DNA of 64,000 nt from Streptomyces sp. ASQP_92 (GCF_025399895.1 NZ_JAODUA010000016.1:119400-183399), one strand, 5' to 3'; positions 1 to 9,257 are shown, counted from the first letter of the stretch. Notes: a model not told the origin generated them from the letters alone. Made by a program: numbers and translations.

Positions 1-1826
1 AGGACCTCGTCGACCAGCTCCACGCCCGGGACCCGTTGCAGCGCCGCGAAGATCTCGCCCGCGCGCAGCGGCCGGCCGAACGGCCAGCCCGTGCCGTGGG
101 CGCCGCCGGTCAGCGGGTCCAGGTAGGAGTACAGGGTGTTCAGCGCCTCGTCGCGTACGTGGTCGGCCTTGGCGGCGCGGAACGCGTGCAGGGTGGCGAC
201 CACGGTGACGCCCTGGTAGAACGGCGGCCCCACCGCGAGGCGGGTGCCCAGCGGGCGGCGGTCGTCGAGGAACGACGTGACGCGCCCCAACAGCTCGTCG
301 CCCGGGACCAGTTGCTCGAAGCGCAGCCGTCCGCCCCGGTCGGGCACGGCCTGCGGCACGACCAGGACCCGTACCGCGTTGTCGCCCGCATCGGTGGAGT
401 CCGCCGCCAGGCACGCGATGCGGGCGGTCTCGGGGGCGGCCCGGCGGGCCAGCTCCTCGTAGTCGCGGGCGGTCACGGCGCGCTCCTGGGCGCGCAGCGC
501 GATCGGCGCCCGCGTCTTGGCCTCCTCGACGGTCTCGCCGTCGACCCCGCCGCGCGCCGCCTCCCGGTTCTCCACCCGGGAGATGTACGGGATGGAGCTG
601 CGCAGCACCTGGATGGCGCCCCGGGCCACATTGCCGGAGCGGCCGCCGCCGGTGCCGTACTGGGAGGCGCGGATGGCGGCGCCCTTGAGGGGCACGGCGC
701 CGAACTGCCGTACGCTGCCGTCGGGTTGGCGCACCGAGGGGCCGAAGGCGAGTTCGCCGGTGGCCGCGTCGAGGGTGAAGTGCCGGTCGAAGGGGCTGGA
801 GGACGCGAAGTCGTCCACCGCCTCCCACTCCTCCCAGCCCTCGCCCGCCGAGACCTCCAGGCGCACCCCGCCGACGACGGGCGCGTGCGCGAGCATCAGC
901 CGCTGACCCGGGACGCCTTCGGAATCGCCGAGGGACTCGTCGCGCACCGACTCCGAGTGCGAGACCTGGGTGGTGCCGCCGATGGTGAAGGCGGACGCGG
1001 CGCGCACGGTGGGCGAGACGCTGTAGAAGGGCTGGCCCGCGGCGGCCTCCACGACGCGGCAGCGCAGCCAGCCCGCCTCCACGCGGCCCATCCGGGACAC
1101 GGCGTGCGTGGTCGGCATGTGCAGGACGACCTCGCCCGGGCGGTTGAGGCCACCGGTGGTGTCCTCGGCGACCTCGCACTCGCTCCAGCCGTCCGCCGTC
1201 CACGCCTCCCACACCAGCGGAGGCTGGCGCGGGTCGACGCCGACGCCGTCGACGCGGCTCTCCAGGCGCAGCACGGCGGTGCAGTGCGGAAGCGCCGCCG
1301 ACAGGCCGAACAGCAGCACGTCGCCGGGGAGCGGGCTGGGGCTGAACACCGAGACGTCGGTGTTGCCGAGCACGTCCTGGGAGCAGTCCTCGGGCGCGGA
1401 GCCGGCGGGCTGGCGCAGGACGTGGGTGAGGGTGCAGGGCACGATCGTCAGATCGTCCACGGACGCGAAGACCACCGCCTCCTCGGTCTCGGTGCGTCCG
1501 GTGGCGACCTCGGTGCCCCGGGGCAGCACCACCGGTTCCGCCTGGGGCGCCGAGAGCCAGAACGTCACCGACGCGCGGGCCGCCGACGGCGGGAACAGGG
1601 TCACGCCCAGCAGGTCGAGGAAGGCGAGCTGGTTCTTCTCGGGGACCCGGTTGAGGCGGTACACGACCTGGTCGGCCATGTGCGCGACGGCTTCGATGAG
1701 GGTGACGCCCGGGTCGGAGACGTTGTGGTCGCTCCACTCGGGGCAGCGCTGCTGGATGTAGCGCTTGGCGTCGTCGACGAACTGCTGGAAGCGGCGGTCG
1801 TCGAGGTGGGGTGCGGGCAGGGCCAT
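1..1826 (-). CDS. Baseplate assembly protein, J/gp47-like (partial at the window edge)
   Basis: Reading leftward from an ATG at 1826, the frame stays open for at least 608 codons to the window edge. The start overlaps the stop of the gp25-like gene by one base (TGATG arrangement), so the two are translationally coupled. The N-terminus (MALPAPHLDDRRFQQFVDDA, then a WSDHNVSDPGVTLIEAVAHM segment) is typical of 'putative baseplate assembly proteins' of eCIS loci. A mid-region FGPSVRQPDG and a later R-E-x4-GGVDGET segment fit the baseplate J fold. In the particle it should form the wedge of the baseplate, next to gp25 and the spike. The C-terminus is missing only because the window ends. Confidence 0.88.
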   Translation of the reverse strand, partial: MALPAPHLDDRRFQQFVDDAKRYIQQRCPEWSDHNVSDPGVTLIEAVAHMADQVVYRLNRVPEKNQLAFLDLLGVTLFPPSAARASVTFWLSAPQAEPVVLPRGTEVATGRTETEEAVVFASVDDLTIVPCTLTHVLRQPAGSAPEDCSQDVLGNTDVSVFSPSPLPGDVLLFGLSAALPHCTAVLRLESRVDGVGVDPRQPPLVWEAWTADGWSECEVAEDTTGGLNRPGEVVLHMPTTHAVSRMGRVEAGWLRCRVVEAAAGQPFYSVSPTVRAASAFTIGGTTQVSHSESVRDESLGDSEGVPGQRLMLAHAPVVGGVRLEVSAGEGWEEWEAVDDFASSSPFDRHFTLDAATGELAFGPSVRQPDGSVRQFGAVPLKGAAIRASQYGTGGGRSGNVARGAIQVLRSSIPYISRVENREAARGGVDGETVEEAKTRAPIALRAQERAVTARDYEELARRAAPETARIACLAADSTDAGDNAVRVLVVPQAVPDRGGRLRFEQLVPGDELLGRVTSFLDDRRPLGTRLAVGPPFYQGVTVVATLHAFRAAKADHVRDEALNTLYSYLDPLTGGAHGTGWPFGRPLRAGEIFAALQRVPGVELVDEV

Positions 1827-2266
1827 CAGTGTCGTTCGCTTTCGCCGGCCGTCGGGCCTGGCTGGTCGCCGCCCTCGGAGGGAATCACATAGAAGGGGAA
1901 GACGAGGCTGCGCGGGTTGTTGGTGCCGCGCACCGAGTACCGCACGTCGATGTGGAGCACCGTCGGCTCGTCGGGCGCCGGGGTGACCGTGACGTCCTCG
2001 ACCTCGATCCTGGGCTCCCAGCGGTCGAGCGAGGTGCGCACCTCGTAGCGGATGCGCCCGGCGGTCGCGTCGTTGACGGGCGCGAACACCAGGTCGTGCA
2101 CGGCGCAGCCGAACTCGGGGCGCATGGGGCGTTCGCCCGGCGCGGTGGCGAGCACCAGGCGCATGGACTCCTCGATCTCGCGGTCGCGCCGGGCCAGCGC
2201 GATGCCGCCGCCGGGCTCGGTACGCATCGGGAACGCCCAGCCGGCCCCGACGAAGTGTTCGCTCAT
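1826..2266 (-). CDS. gp25-like baseplate wedge protein (GPW/gp25 family)
   Basis: A 146-aa protein matching the size and pattern of phage T4 gp25/lysozyme-like baseplate proteins. It has an N-terminal GWAFPMRTEPGGGIALA segment, a helical REIEESMRLVLATAPGER stretch, and the family hallmark in MRPEFGCAVHDLVFAP. It is the conserved wedge subunit that contacts the sheath base. The gene sits 10 bases after the spike gene stop and overlaps the next gene by one base, so it belongs to the structural operon. The family assignment is strong. No catalytic function is expected. Confidence 0.93.
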   Translation of the reverse strand: MSEHFVGAGWAFPMRTEPGGGIALARRDREIEESMRLVLATAPGERPMRPEFGCAVHDLVFAPVNDATAGRIRYEVRTSLDRWEPRIEVEDVTVTPAPDEPTVLHIDVRYSVRGTNNPRSLVFPFYVIPSEGGDQPGPTAGESERH

Positions 2267-2276
2267 CTCAACTCTC

Positions 2277-4205
2277 CTAGATGATGGGCATGCCGTTGAC
2301 CACCGGGGCCGGCGAGTTCAGCGCGTAGGCGCCCAAGGCGTTGACGGCCATGGTCGCCGCGTCCATGGTGATGTTGGCGATCGCGTTGATGGTCGTCGCG
2401 CCGACCGAGTTCAGCGCCAGCAGGCCGCCCGCGCCGAGGGATGCCTCGCCGCCCGCCTTCAGGTCCAGGGCCAGGCCCGCCTTCACGTTGATGGCCATGC
2501 CCGCGTCGATCTCGATGGCGCCGCCCGACTTCAGGCTCAGATTGCCGCCCGCCTTCAGGGACAGGTTGCCGCCGGCCTCGATGTCGACGCTGCGCGTGCC
2601 CTTGATCTCGACGCTGCCGTCGCTGTTGATCGTGAGGGAGGTGCGGGCCTCGTTCATCTGGATGTGCAGCCGGCCCTTGCCGGTGCGCAGCCGGATGCCG
2701 CTCTCCATCCGCGCGGCCCCGCCCGATTCGAGGATTTCGACGGTGTGGCCGCTGCGGCCGGTCAGGGAACGCCAGTTGATCTCGCCGCTGGTCGGGTCGA
2801 CGGCCGGGTAGTTGTCGGGTTCCCGGGTGTGCTTGTCGATGCCGTTGTAGAGCCCGGCGATGACGTACGGGTGCTCCAGGGAGCCGCGGTCGAAGGCGCA
2901 CAGCACCTCGTCGTTGACCTCGGGCAGCAGCAGCCCGCCGCCGCCCTTGCCGCCGAACTGGGCGACCCGGCACCAGTCGCTCTCGTACGTGGCGGACAGC
3001 CACGGGAACGACAGCCTGACCCGGCCCATGCGCAGCGGGTCCTTGGTGTTGGTGACGAGCGCGACCGCGACGCCCGGCATCGGGGGCGCCTGCTCGGTGC
3101 CGCCCGAGGCGAGCCCGTACAGCGAACGGAACTGGCGGCCCGAGACCGTCAGCCACGTCGTGTACAGGTCACCGGAGGCGAAGACGTGACGTACGCCGGT
3201 CGCGGTGTACTTGCCCTCGAAGGGGAAGCCCGCGCCCTTCACGGCGATGGGGGTGCCCGGCTTGAGCTCGGGGTTGCCGGTGATGGCGACCTCCAGCTCG
3301 GCGAAGGCACCCGTCACGTCGTCGGCCAGCGCCTTCGCGGCATGCGTGACCTGGGACAGGGTGGTGTACGGGACCTGGGTGGCGGTGAGCTCGGAGGCGC
3401 CGAAGGGCAGGGTGACCTGGCCCGGGGTCATGTCGGCGGAGATGTCCTTGCTGGTGACCGCGGGCACGGGCGCCTGCAACTTCTGCCGGGTGCGCATGTC
3501 CCAGCCGCGCACATTGACCTTCCTGACCTGCCCGGCGGCCGTCATCGTGGCCCGGCTGTGCAGGTTGTTCGCCCCGAAGTCCAGGACGTACGGGCTCTGC
3601 GCGGCCGGGGTGGTGTCGGACGGGGCGCCGGAGGCCGGGTCGAGTCCGGCGAAGTTGAGCTTGCCCTGGTTGTCGAAGGACAGGCGCACGTCGTTCTCGG
3701 CGGCCAGGCGCGACAGGAAGTCCCAGTCGGTGATGTTGGGCTGGGTCGCCAGGTCGTACACCGCGGACGTCGACTCGATCTTGCCGAGCTTGAGGCCGTT
3801 CTGCCCGGCGATGCGGCGCACGATGTCGGAGGCCGTCATGTTCGGGTAGCCCTCGACCCGGCGGTTGCGCAGGAGGCGGTGGCCCGGGTCGTAGCCGCGC
3901 ACCAGCAGATGGCGGCCGCTGCCGGGCTCGGAGTCCATCTCCAGGGCGGTGACCTCGCCGGTCATCATCGGGTCGCCGCGCCGCCCGTCGGTGAACGGGC
4001 TGATGATCACCTTCGCCCCGATCTTCAGCATCGGGAACTTGGTGGTGAGCTTGGAGTCCTTGTCGCTGAAGGTGAGCTGGAAGGCGGCCGGCACGTTCAC
4101 CGAGGAGTCCACCCAGCCCTCGACGAGCCGCAGCGCCAGCGGGTCGGGCAGCACGGTGCCGTTCAACTGGACGTGCAGGACGGTGGTGAAGGTCTTCTCG
4201 GTCAC
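2277..4205 (-). CDS. VgrG-like spike protein (gpD/gp5-type)
   Basis: A 642-aa protein starting at a GTG that overlaps the stop of the LysM gene by four bases (GTGA). The N-terminal half is the gpD-like region (LHVQLNGTVLPDPLALRLVE onward). An OB-fold of gp5/VgrG type follows around residues 360-450 (MGRVRLSFPWLSATYESDWC, then VNDEVLCAFDRGSLEHPYVI). The C-terminus is a repetitive beta-strand tail with alternating EIKAGG/LSLKAGG-like units, as in the trimeric beta-helix needle, ending near APVVNGMPII. It forms the membrane-puncturing hub of the particle. The open frame continues upstream into the LysM gene, but composition there is that of an out-of-frame read, so the longer start was rejected. 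Confidence 0.92.
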   Translation of the reverse strand: MTEKTFTTVLHVQLNGTVLPDPLALRLVEGWVDSSVNVPAAFQLTFSDKDSKLTTKFPMLKIGAKVIISPFTDGRRGDPMMTGEVTALEMDSEPGSGRHLLVRGYDPGHRLLRNRRVEGYPNMTASDIVRRIAGQNGLKLGKIESTSAVYDLATQPNITDWDFLSRLAAENDVRLSFDNQGKLNFAGLDPASGAPSDTTPAAQSPYVLDFGANNLHSRATMTAAGQVRKVNVRGWDMRTRQKLQAPVPAVTSKDISADMTPGQVTLPFGASELTATQVPYTTLSQVTHAAKALADDVTGAFAELEVAITGNPELKPGTPIAVKGAGFPFEGKYTATGVRHVFASGDLYTTWLTVSGRQFRSLYGLASGGTEQAPPMPGVAVALVTNTKDPLRMGRVRLSFPWLSATYESDWCRVAQFGGKGGGGLLLPEVNDEVLCAFDRGSLEHPYVIAGLYNGIDKHTREPDNYPAVDPTSGEINWRSLTGRSGHTVEILESGGAARMESGIRLRTGKGRLHIQMNEARTSLTINSDGSVEIKGTRSVDIEAGGNLSLKAGGNLSLKSGGAIEIDAGMAINVKAGLALDLKAGGEASLGAGGLLALNSVGATTINAIANITMDAATMAVNALGAYALNSPAPVVNGMPII

Positions 4206-4927
4206 GTGGTGCCCTCCGAGGAAGCAGGCAGCAGCAGCTCGGTGCCGGGACGCAGCCGCATGGGGTCGTCGATCTCGTTGGCCTCGGCGATGGTGCGCCA
4301 CTGGGTGGCGTCGCCGTACTCGCGCCAGGCCAGCGAAGCCAGCGTGTCCCCGGCGACGGTGCGGTGCACCCGGCGTGCCGACAGGGCGCCCGAGGTCGGG
4401 TTCTGGCGCTTGGTCTCGCTGGCCACCTCGGTCAGCGCCAGCGTGCAGGTGGCGCGCAGCGGCATGCCGTTGGGGCTGAACAGGGTGTAACTGGCGTTCA
4501 CGCTGGTGACGTACGCGACGAACTGGACCGTCGAGAACGAACCCCAGCTGAACTCCACCCACGGCGGCGACGGCGCCTTCGCGCTGATGCTCTGCGAGGT
4601 CACCTCGCAGCAGGAAAGCAGCAGTTCCACCTGGTTCTGCACGGTGTTGGAGCTGGGCGTGCCCGAGGCGTCGAGGAACACCTCCAGTTGCAGCGAGGCC
4701 GGCATCGCGCCGGTGAACTTGGGCGGCGCGCCCCGGTTGTAGGAGATGGCGGGCGTGGTGATCCAGTTGGCGGACCGGCCCAACTGCACCTGCGAAGGGT
4801 TGAACTGGAACTTGACCTCGCCGATCCGCCCGCCCATGGAGCCGCCCAGGTCGGTGGGGGGCTGGTGGATGGCGAGGGTGGCGCGGGACAGGCCCTTGGC
4901 GGCCTTGCCTCCGACGGGAGCGGCCAT
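4202..4927 (-). CDS. LysM-containing baseplate/tail protein (Afp7/gp53-like)
   Basis: A 241-aa protein. Residues ~30-170 carry the eCIS tube-cap/baseplate region (GEVKFQFNPSQVQLGRSANW, ...). The C-terminal ~55 residues are a LysM module (HRTVAGDTLASLAWREYGD then WRTIAEANEIDDP...LRPGTELLLP). In eCIS this protein links the tube end to the spike hub. The ATG at 4927 was chosen because a GGGAGG motif lies about 9 bases upstream; a GTG at 4933 is too close to it. Its stop overlaps the VgrG-like start, and it begins 2 bases after the previous stop. Confidence 0.9.
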   Translation of the reverse strand: MAAPVGGKAAKGLSRATLAIHQPPTDLGGSMGGRIGEVKFQFNPSQVQLGRSANWITTPAISYNRGAPPKFTGAMPASLQLEVFLDASGTPSSNTVQNQVELLLSCCEVTSQSISAKAPSPPWVEFSWGSFSTVQFVAYVTSVNASYTLFSPNGMPLRATCTLALTEVASETKRQNPTSGALSARRVHRTVAGDTLASLAWREYGDATQWRTIAEANEIDDPMRLRPGTELLLPASSEGTT

Positions 4928-4929
4928 GC

Positions 4930-5367
4930 TCACGCACCTCCCGCGTCGGTGAAGCCGTGGTGGGCGATCTCCAGGGTCTCGGTGGCCACGCCCGGGCTCG
5001 CCGGGTCGAGGCTCGGCCCCGTCCAGCGCACCGGAAGCACCTCGACCAGACCCCACTGCGCGACGATCGAACCATCGGCGCGCAGCGCCGCGATCTGGGC
5101 GGTGGGCCGGGTGATGCCGGTGGCCAGCGAGGAGATCCAGGCGGCCACCTTCGAGGTGTCGGCGGTGAGCGGACGCGTCAGCCGGATCGTGGAGAACGTG
5201 ACCCGGGTGGGCAGTTGCCACACGAACCCGTTGTTGCCGCCCTCCTGGCGCTGCTCCACCTCGACCTCGGAGGCGAGACCGTCGCAGCCGTTGAACAGGC
5301 CGAGGTTCTGGCCGTCGATGGTCAGCTTGAAGAAGACGGTGGAGCCGGGGTCAAGGGTGGAGGGCAT
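4930..5367 (-). CDS. Tail tube protein, second copy (phage T4 gp19-like)
   Basis: A 145-aa protein with the tail-tube signature: an N-terminal FFKLTIDGQNLGLFNGCDGL strand pair, a middle PTRVTFSTIRLTRPLTADTS, and C-terminal ETLEIAHHGF. It is a divergent relative of the main tube gene at 9706-10149. eCIS usually carry more than one tube-like protein, the extra ones adapting the tube to the baseplate. It lies between the giant repeat protein and the LysM gene, which supports an adaptor role near the baseplate. Confidence 0.9.
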   Translation of the reverse strand: MPSTLDPGSTVFFKLTIDGQNLGLFNGCDGLASEVEVEQRQEGGNNGFVWQLPTRVTFSTIRLTRPLTADTSKVAAWISSLATGITRPTAQIAALRADGSIVAQWGLVEVLPVRWTGPSLDPASPGVATETLEIAHHGFTDAGGA

Positions 5368-5411
5368 CGGGTGTTCTTCCGTCGGTGGGAGGGGTCACAG
5401 GGCGGGGCGGG

Positions 5412-8400
5412 TCAGCGGTCGCGCAGGCGCCCGATCCGCTCGCGGTCCCCGCGCAGCTCGGCGCGGAGCAGCCGGGAGAGCGGGGCGACGAGTCGGCGGG
5501 CCAGCGCGTCGATGTCGGGCGACGGCTGATCGGCGTCCGGTACGGGCGCGGCGGCCTGGGTGGCCGTCGCGGTGCGCTGTACGGGCGGATCGGACCGGCG
5601 CTGTACGGGGGCGGGGGCGGGCGGCGGCGGGCTCGGCGCGGGCGCTGGAGGGGCGGACGGCGCGCTGCTGCGGCGTACGGGCACGACGGGCGCCGGGGTC
5701 GGCTCGGCGGCCCGTTGCACGCTGGGCCGCGCCGTGCCGGGCCGGGCGGCGGGGCCGTTCAACGGCACCACCGGACGGCTGTCGGCGCTCGCGGGCGCGT
5801 GCCGGAGCGGGGCGGGCGAGGGCGGGACGACCGGGCCCGGGGCGCTCGGGACGCTCTGGTGCCGGGTGGTGAGCGGACGGGCCGAGGCGAGCGGGGGGCC
5901 CGCGAGGGGCGCCCGCTGCAAGGGAGTCGGTCCCGGAAGCCGCACCTTGCGCAGCGGGGCGGCGGGCTCCGCCGGAGCCACCGCCTCGACCGCGGGTGCC
6001 GGGGTGGTCGCCCGCTGGACGACGGGCGGCACGGGGGTGGACGCGGGGGTGGGCGCGGCGAACGGAGAGGGCACGGGCACGGGGGCCTGCGGCGGTGCGG
6101 GGGCCGGGGTGATGGGGGCCCCGATGAGCGGGCGCCGCCGCGCCGCGTCCGGCCCCTGGCTCTGCACCCGGCTGACCCGGCGCACGGCGGGCTTGCGCTG
6201 GACGGGGGGAGCGGCCGGGGCGGGAGTGGGAGTGGGCTCCGGCTCCGGCGCGGGTGTGGGAGCGGGGGTGTTCTCGACGGGCTTGCTGGGCCGTCGCACC
6301 ACACCGACGGGATCGAGGTGATGCGAGGGGTGCACCGCCCGAGGAGCGGACGTGAGGGACCGCCCCGGCGCGGCGACCCGCTGAACGGGCAGCGGGCGCA
6401 CGGCAGTTGAGCCGCCATCAGTTACGCCACCGCCCGGCGTGGTCGGCACGGAGGCCGACCCCCTGGGAGCCAGGGTGCGCACCGGCATGGGCGATACGGG
6501 AGCCGAGCCACCCGGCGCGGTGCCGCGCACCGGCATGGGCGATACGGGAGCCGAGCCACCCGGCGCGGTGCCGCGTACCGGCATCGCGTCGTTCACGGGG
6601 CTGCCGTGCGGCGGGTTCTGGGCGCCCCGATGCGGGCTCGACGACAGCGGAGCGGCATCGGCGCGGCTCGGCGGCGCCGCGACCGCACGCTGCACCGCAG
6701 GAGTCACCCCGGACCCACCCCGGGCACCCTCCGCCGAGCGGGGACCCGCCGGGCCGGACGAGGGTGAGCCCAACCCCCGGGAAACCCCGGACGCGCCCTG
6801 AGCGGGGCTGCCCGGCGGGACCGAGGCAGGCCCAACTGGGCGTACGGCAGAGGGAGTTGACGGCGAGGGCGCGGAGCCAGCGGGGCCCGACGCGGTGGGA
6901 GTCGGCCCCGAAGGGGTCGACCGGGTGGGAGCAGGCCCCGGGGCAACCGATGCCGAAGGAGTCGCTCCGGCGGGAGTCGACCCCGAGGGCGTTGCACCGA
7001 AGGGAGGTGATCCGGCGGGAGTCGCCCCTGAGGGAGCTGATCCGACGGGAGTCGACCCCGAGCGAGTCGCCCCGACGGGAGTCGAGCCGGACGCCGTACC
7101 CGGAGCCGTACGGGCGGGCCCGGTCGTCCCGGCCGCACCCGGAGCCGGGTTCGCGGCGCGCTGCACGGAGGTGGGGGCGTCGGCCGCCCGGGACGCCGGG
7201 CCGCTCTGCGAACCGGTCGGGTTCACGCCGGGGCGCCGGGCTGGGTCGGCCGTCGTGCTGGGCGGAACGGCGGTGGACCGCTGGATCGGGGGCCCGATGG
7301 GGCTCGCCGGAACCGGCCTGTCCGCACGGCCGGGCGCGGGTGGTGCGGGGGTGGCCCGCTGCACCGGGGGCGCCGGATGCGTGGGGGAGCTCTCCGTGGC
7401 CGAGCTCGGCCGGGGGCCCTCACCGCGTACGGGCATGGGGGCGGGTGCGGCCGGGGTCTGGGGCGTGGCCCGCTGAACGGCGGGCGCCGGGCCGGATGCG
7501 GCCGGGGTGGCCGAACGGCCGGGGTTCTCAGGGGTGGTGGCCGCCCGCTGTACGGCGGGGGCGGAGTGCGTCGGGCGGGGCCCGCCGGGGCCCGCCTGCT
7601 CCGAGGCATCGGTCCCGCTCGGACGGGGGCGGCCGGGGTCGGCCTGCGGGACGTTCGCCTGTGCCGGGGGCGTGGCGGCGCGCGGCTGGGCCCGCTGTAC
7701 GGCGGGCGCGGGGCCGGGGGTGTTCGCGTTCGCCGGGCCGGACGCGGGGGTGGCCCGCCGCTGGGCGGGGCTGGGGGTCACCGACGACGGCGTCGCATCG
7801 GGGGATCCCGTCGAGGCGCGCGGGGGCGTGACGGCGCGCCGCACGTCGGGAGCGGGGCCCGGGCCGGGGGTGGCGGAGGACGACGCGGGACGCGGGTCGT
7901 TCGCGGCGCGGGTCGACGGGTCAACTACCGCTTCACCAGCATGAGTTGAGCTGATGGGCGAACTGGTTACGGGAGTCGAAGAAGCGGGGTTGGCTCCCGG
8001 TGCGCGCGGAGGCGTGACCGCGCGCTGCACGGCGGGACCCGGGCCGGGGGTGGCGCCCGGGCGCGTACCCGGGGGTGCGCTCGGGTGCGTGACCGCGCGC
8101 TGCACGGCCGGTGCGGCGGGGGCGGTCGGGGTGGCCGGGCGCGACGCGGGTCCCGGTGTCGAGGCGGTCCTCAGGCCGGTGCTCTCGGCTGGGCGCACAG
8201 TGCGATCAACATGCCCTTGTGCAGGGCCGGTTGGAGGAGCCGCAGGCGCGCCCGGCGCGACGGCAGGGTCGTGCGCGGGTCCCGCCGGGGACGCGGCCGC
8301 GCGCCGGCCGCCCGGAGCCGTGCCGGACGGGGAAGGCGAGGAAGCCGGAGTGCCCGGGGCGGCAGGGGTGTTCGCCGAGCCCGTCGAGGGCGCGGCCGGG

Positions 8401-9092
8401 CGGCGCAGGCCAGGAGCCGAACTGGGCGTGGCCGAGGGGGAGTTGGCGGAGCGCTGGACCGCCGGGGCCGTACCTGCCGCCCCCGGACCACTCACCGGCG
8501 CCGCCCCGGCCGGACCGCTCGCCGGGCCGCCCGAAGGCACGGCGGCGCGCTGAACGGCCGGTGTCGCGTTGCCCGGCGCGGGCGTGGGCGCAGTCGCACG
8601 CCGAACGGGTGCCGAACCCGAAACCGGGGCCGGAGCCGAACCCGGCGCGGGGGTGAACTCGCCCTCGACCGAAGCCTCCCCGGCCTCCGGGGCCTCCGGG
8701 TTCGGCCGGCCCGCCACCGGCAGGCGCAGGAGTTGCAGCGGAAGGGGCGAGGGGGCGCCCGCGACCGTGGTCAGGGCGTTGTGGAGGACGCCATGGGGTG
8801 CCGTGGGCGAGACCGCGTGGGTCAGCGGGCGGACGACGGAGAGGTCCTGGTGGGCGGCCAGGGTCGAGCCGAAGCCCGACTCCGCGGTGAGCCGGGGGGC
8901 GGCCAGGGCGCGCCGCATCAGGGGTGCGGCGGCCCAGCCCCCGTCGGCCGAGGCCGGGGCGGGAGCGGGTGCGGACGAGGGCGAGGAGGGTGCGAGCGAA
9001 GCCCCCGTGCCCGCGCCGGCCTGCCCGGCGCCCCCGGCACCGCCGCCGTCCCCGGCCTCCGGCCGATTACGTCGGCGCTTGAACAGGCCCAT
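5412..9092 (-). CDS. Giant Pro/Ala/Ser/Thr-rich protein with about 20 VQR-type repeats
   Basis: A 1226-aa protein with no recognised enzymatic domain. The first ~20 residues are basic (MGLFKRRRNRP). Residues ~55-140 look folded (LAAPRLTAESGFGSTLAAHQ and a following LTTVAGAPSPLPLQLLRLP). A disordered P/A/S/T/G region of roughly 1000 residues follows, punctuated by about 20 copies of PAVQRA or close variants (PPVQRA, SVQRAA, PDVRRA, PPIQRS). The last ~40 residues form a plausible amphipathic helix (IDALARRLVAPLSRLLRAEL). The VQR motif resembles short motifs recurring in eCIS-linked DUF4157-type proteins. It sits where a ruler, scaffold or cargo-adaptor might be encoded. Base composition and strand agree with the operon. 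Function is unknown. Confidence 0.8.
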   Translation of the reverse strand: MGLFKRRRNRPEAGDGGGAGGAGQAGAGTGASLAPSSPSSAPAPAPASADGGWAAAPLMRRALAAPRLTAESGFGSTLAAHQDLSVVRPLTHAVSPTAPHGVLHNALTTVAGAPSPLPLQLLRLPVAGRPNPEAPEAGEASVEGEFTPAPGSAPAPVSGSAPVRRATAPTPAPGNATPAVQRAAVPSGGPASGPAGAAPVSGPGAAGTAPAVQRSANSPSATPSSAPGLRRPAAPSTGSANTPAAPGTPASSPSPSGTAPGGRRAAASPAGPAHDPAVAPGAPAAPPTGPAQGHVDRTVRPAESTGLRTASTPGPASRPATPTAPAAPAVQRAVTHPSAPPGTRPGATPGPGPAVQRAVTPPRAPGANPASSTPVTSSPISSTHAGEAVVDPSTRAANDPRPASSSATPGPGPAPDVRRAVTPPRASTGSPDATPSSVTPSPAQRRATPASGPANANTPGPAPAVQRAQPRAATPPAQANVPQADPGRPRPSGTDASEQAGPGGPRPTHSAPAVQRAATTPENPGRSATPAASGPAPAVQRATPQTPAAPAPMPVRGEGPRPSSATESSPTHPAPPVQRATPAPPAPGRADRPVPASPIGPPIQRSTAVPPSTTADPARRPGVNPTGSQSGPASRAADAPTSVQRAANPAPGAAGTTGPARTAPGTASGSTPVGATRSGSTPVGSAPSGATPAGSPPFGATPSGSTPAGATPSASVAPGPAPTRSTPSGPTPTASGPAGSAPSPSTPSAVRPVGPASVPPGSPAQGASGVSRGLGSPSSGPAGPRSAEGARGGSGVTPAVQRAVAAPPSRADAAPLSSSPHRGAQNPPHGSPVNDAMPVRGTAPGGSAPVSPMPVRGTAPGGSAPVSPMPVRTLAPRGSASVPTTPGGGVTDGGSTAVRPLPVQRVAAPGRSLTSAPRAVHPSHHLDPVGVVRRPSKPVENTPAPTPAPEPEPTPTPAPAAPPVQRKPAVRRVSRVQSQGPDAARRRPLIGAPITPAPAPPQAPVPVPSPFAAPTPASTPVPPVVQRATTPAPAVEAVAPAEPAAPLRKVRLPGPTPLQRAPLAGPPLASARPLTTRHQSVPSAPGPVVPPSPAPLRHAPASADSRPVVPLNGPAARPGTARPSVQRAAEPTPAPVVPVRRSSAPSAPPAPAPSPPPPAPAPVQRRSDPPVQRTATATQAAAPVPDADQPSPDIDALARRLVAPLSRLLRAELRGDRERIGRLRDR

Positions 9093-9098
9093 CCCCCG

Positions 9099-9257
9099 TC
9101 ACCGCTCCCCTTCGCCTTGTTCCACCAGTGCCGCCACCCGCCGTACGTACGACCGCCGGTCCGCATGCTCCAGATCGAGGATGGAGTCCATGTCCCAGTG
9201 GAAGTGGTAGGCCAGGTACGCGGTCTCCTCCTCGATCCGGTCGGCCGCGTACGTCAC
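9099..9257 (-). CDS. Small eCIS operon protein (DUF6760-like, 52 aa)
   Basis: A short frame beginning with a GTG at 9257 that overlaps the preceding stop by three bases and ending 6 bases before the giant repeat gene. The product begins VTYAADRIEEETAYLAYHFH and continues WDMDSILDLEHADRRSYVRR, a conserved-looking helical peptide of the kind found between the tail-assembly and baseplate genes of actinobacterial eCIS. Comparable small tail-assembly peptides in phages (the gpE-like family) follow the same pattern with a W near an LxHxxR element. The domain name is from memory and less certain than the gene call. Confidence 0.72.
   Translation of the reverse strand: MTYAADRIEEETAYLAYHFHWDMDSILDLEHADRRSYVRRVAALVEQGEGER

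Noticed and set aside
36..1892. Long open frame on the + strand across the baseplate gene
   Set aside because: It is the antisense read of a clear baseplate-J-like gene. The product is an Arg/Gly/His-rich low-complexity string typical of high-GC shadow frames.
2052..4490. 812-codon + strand frame over the spike gene
   Set aside because: Opposite strand of the VgrG-like gene. It contains only composition-driven repeats mirroring the beta-helix tail.
4206..5075. Upstream extension of the spike gene frame
   Set aside because: It reads the LysM and tube genes out of frame. The GTGA overlap at 4205 gives a better start.
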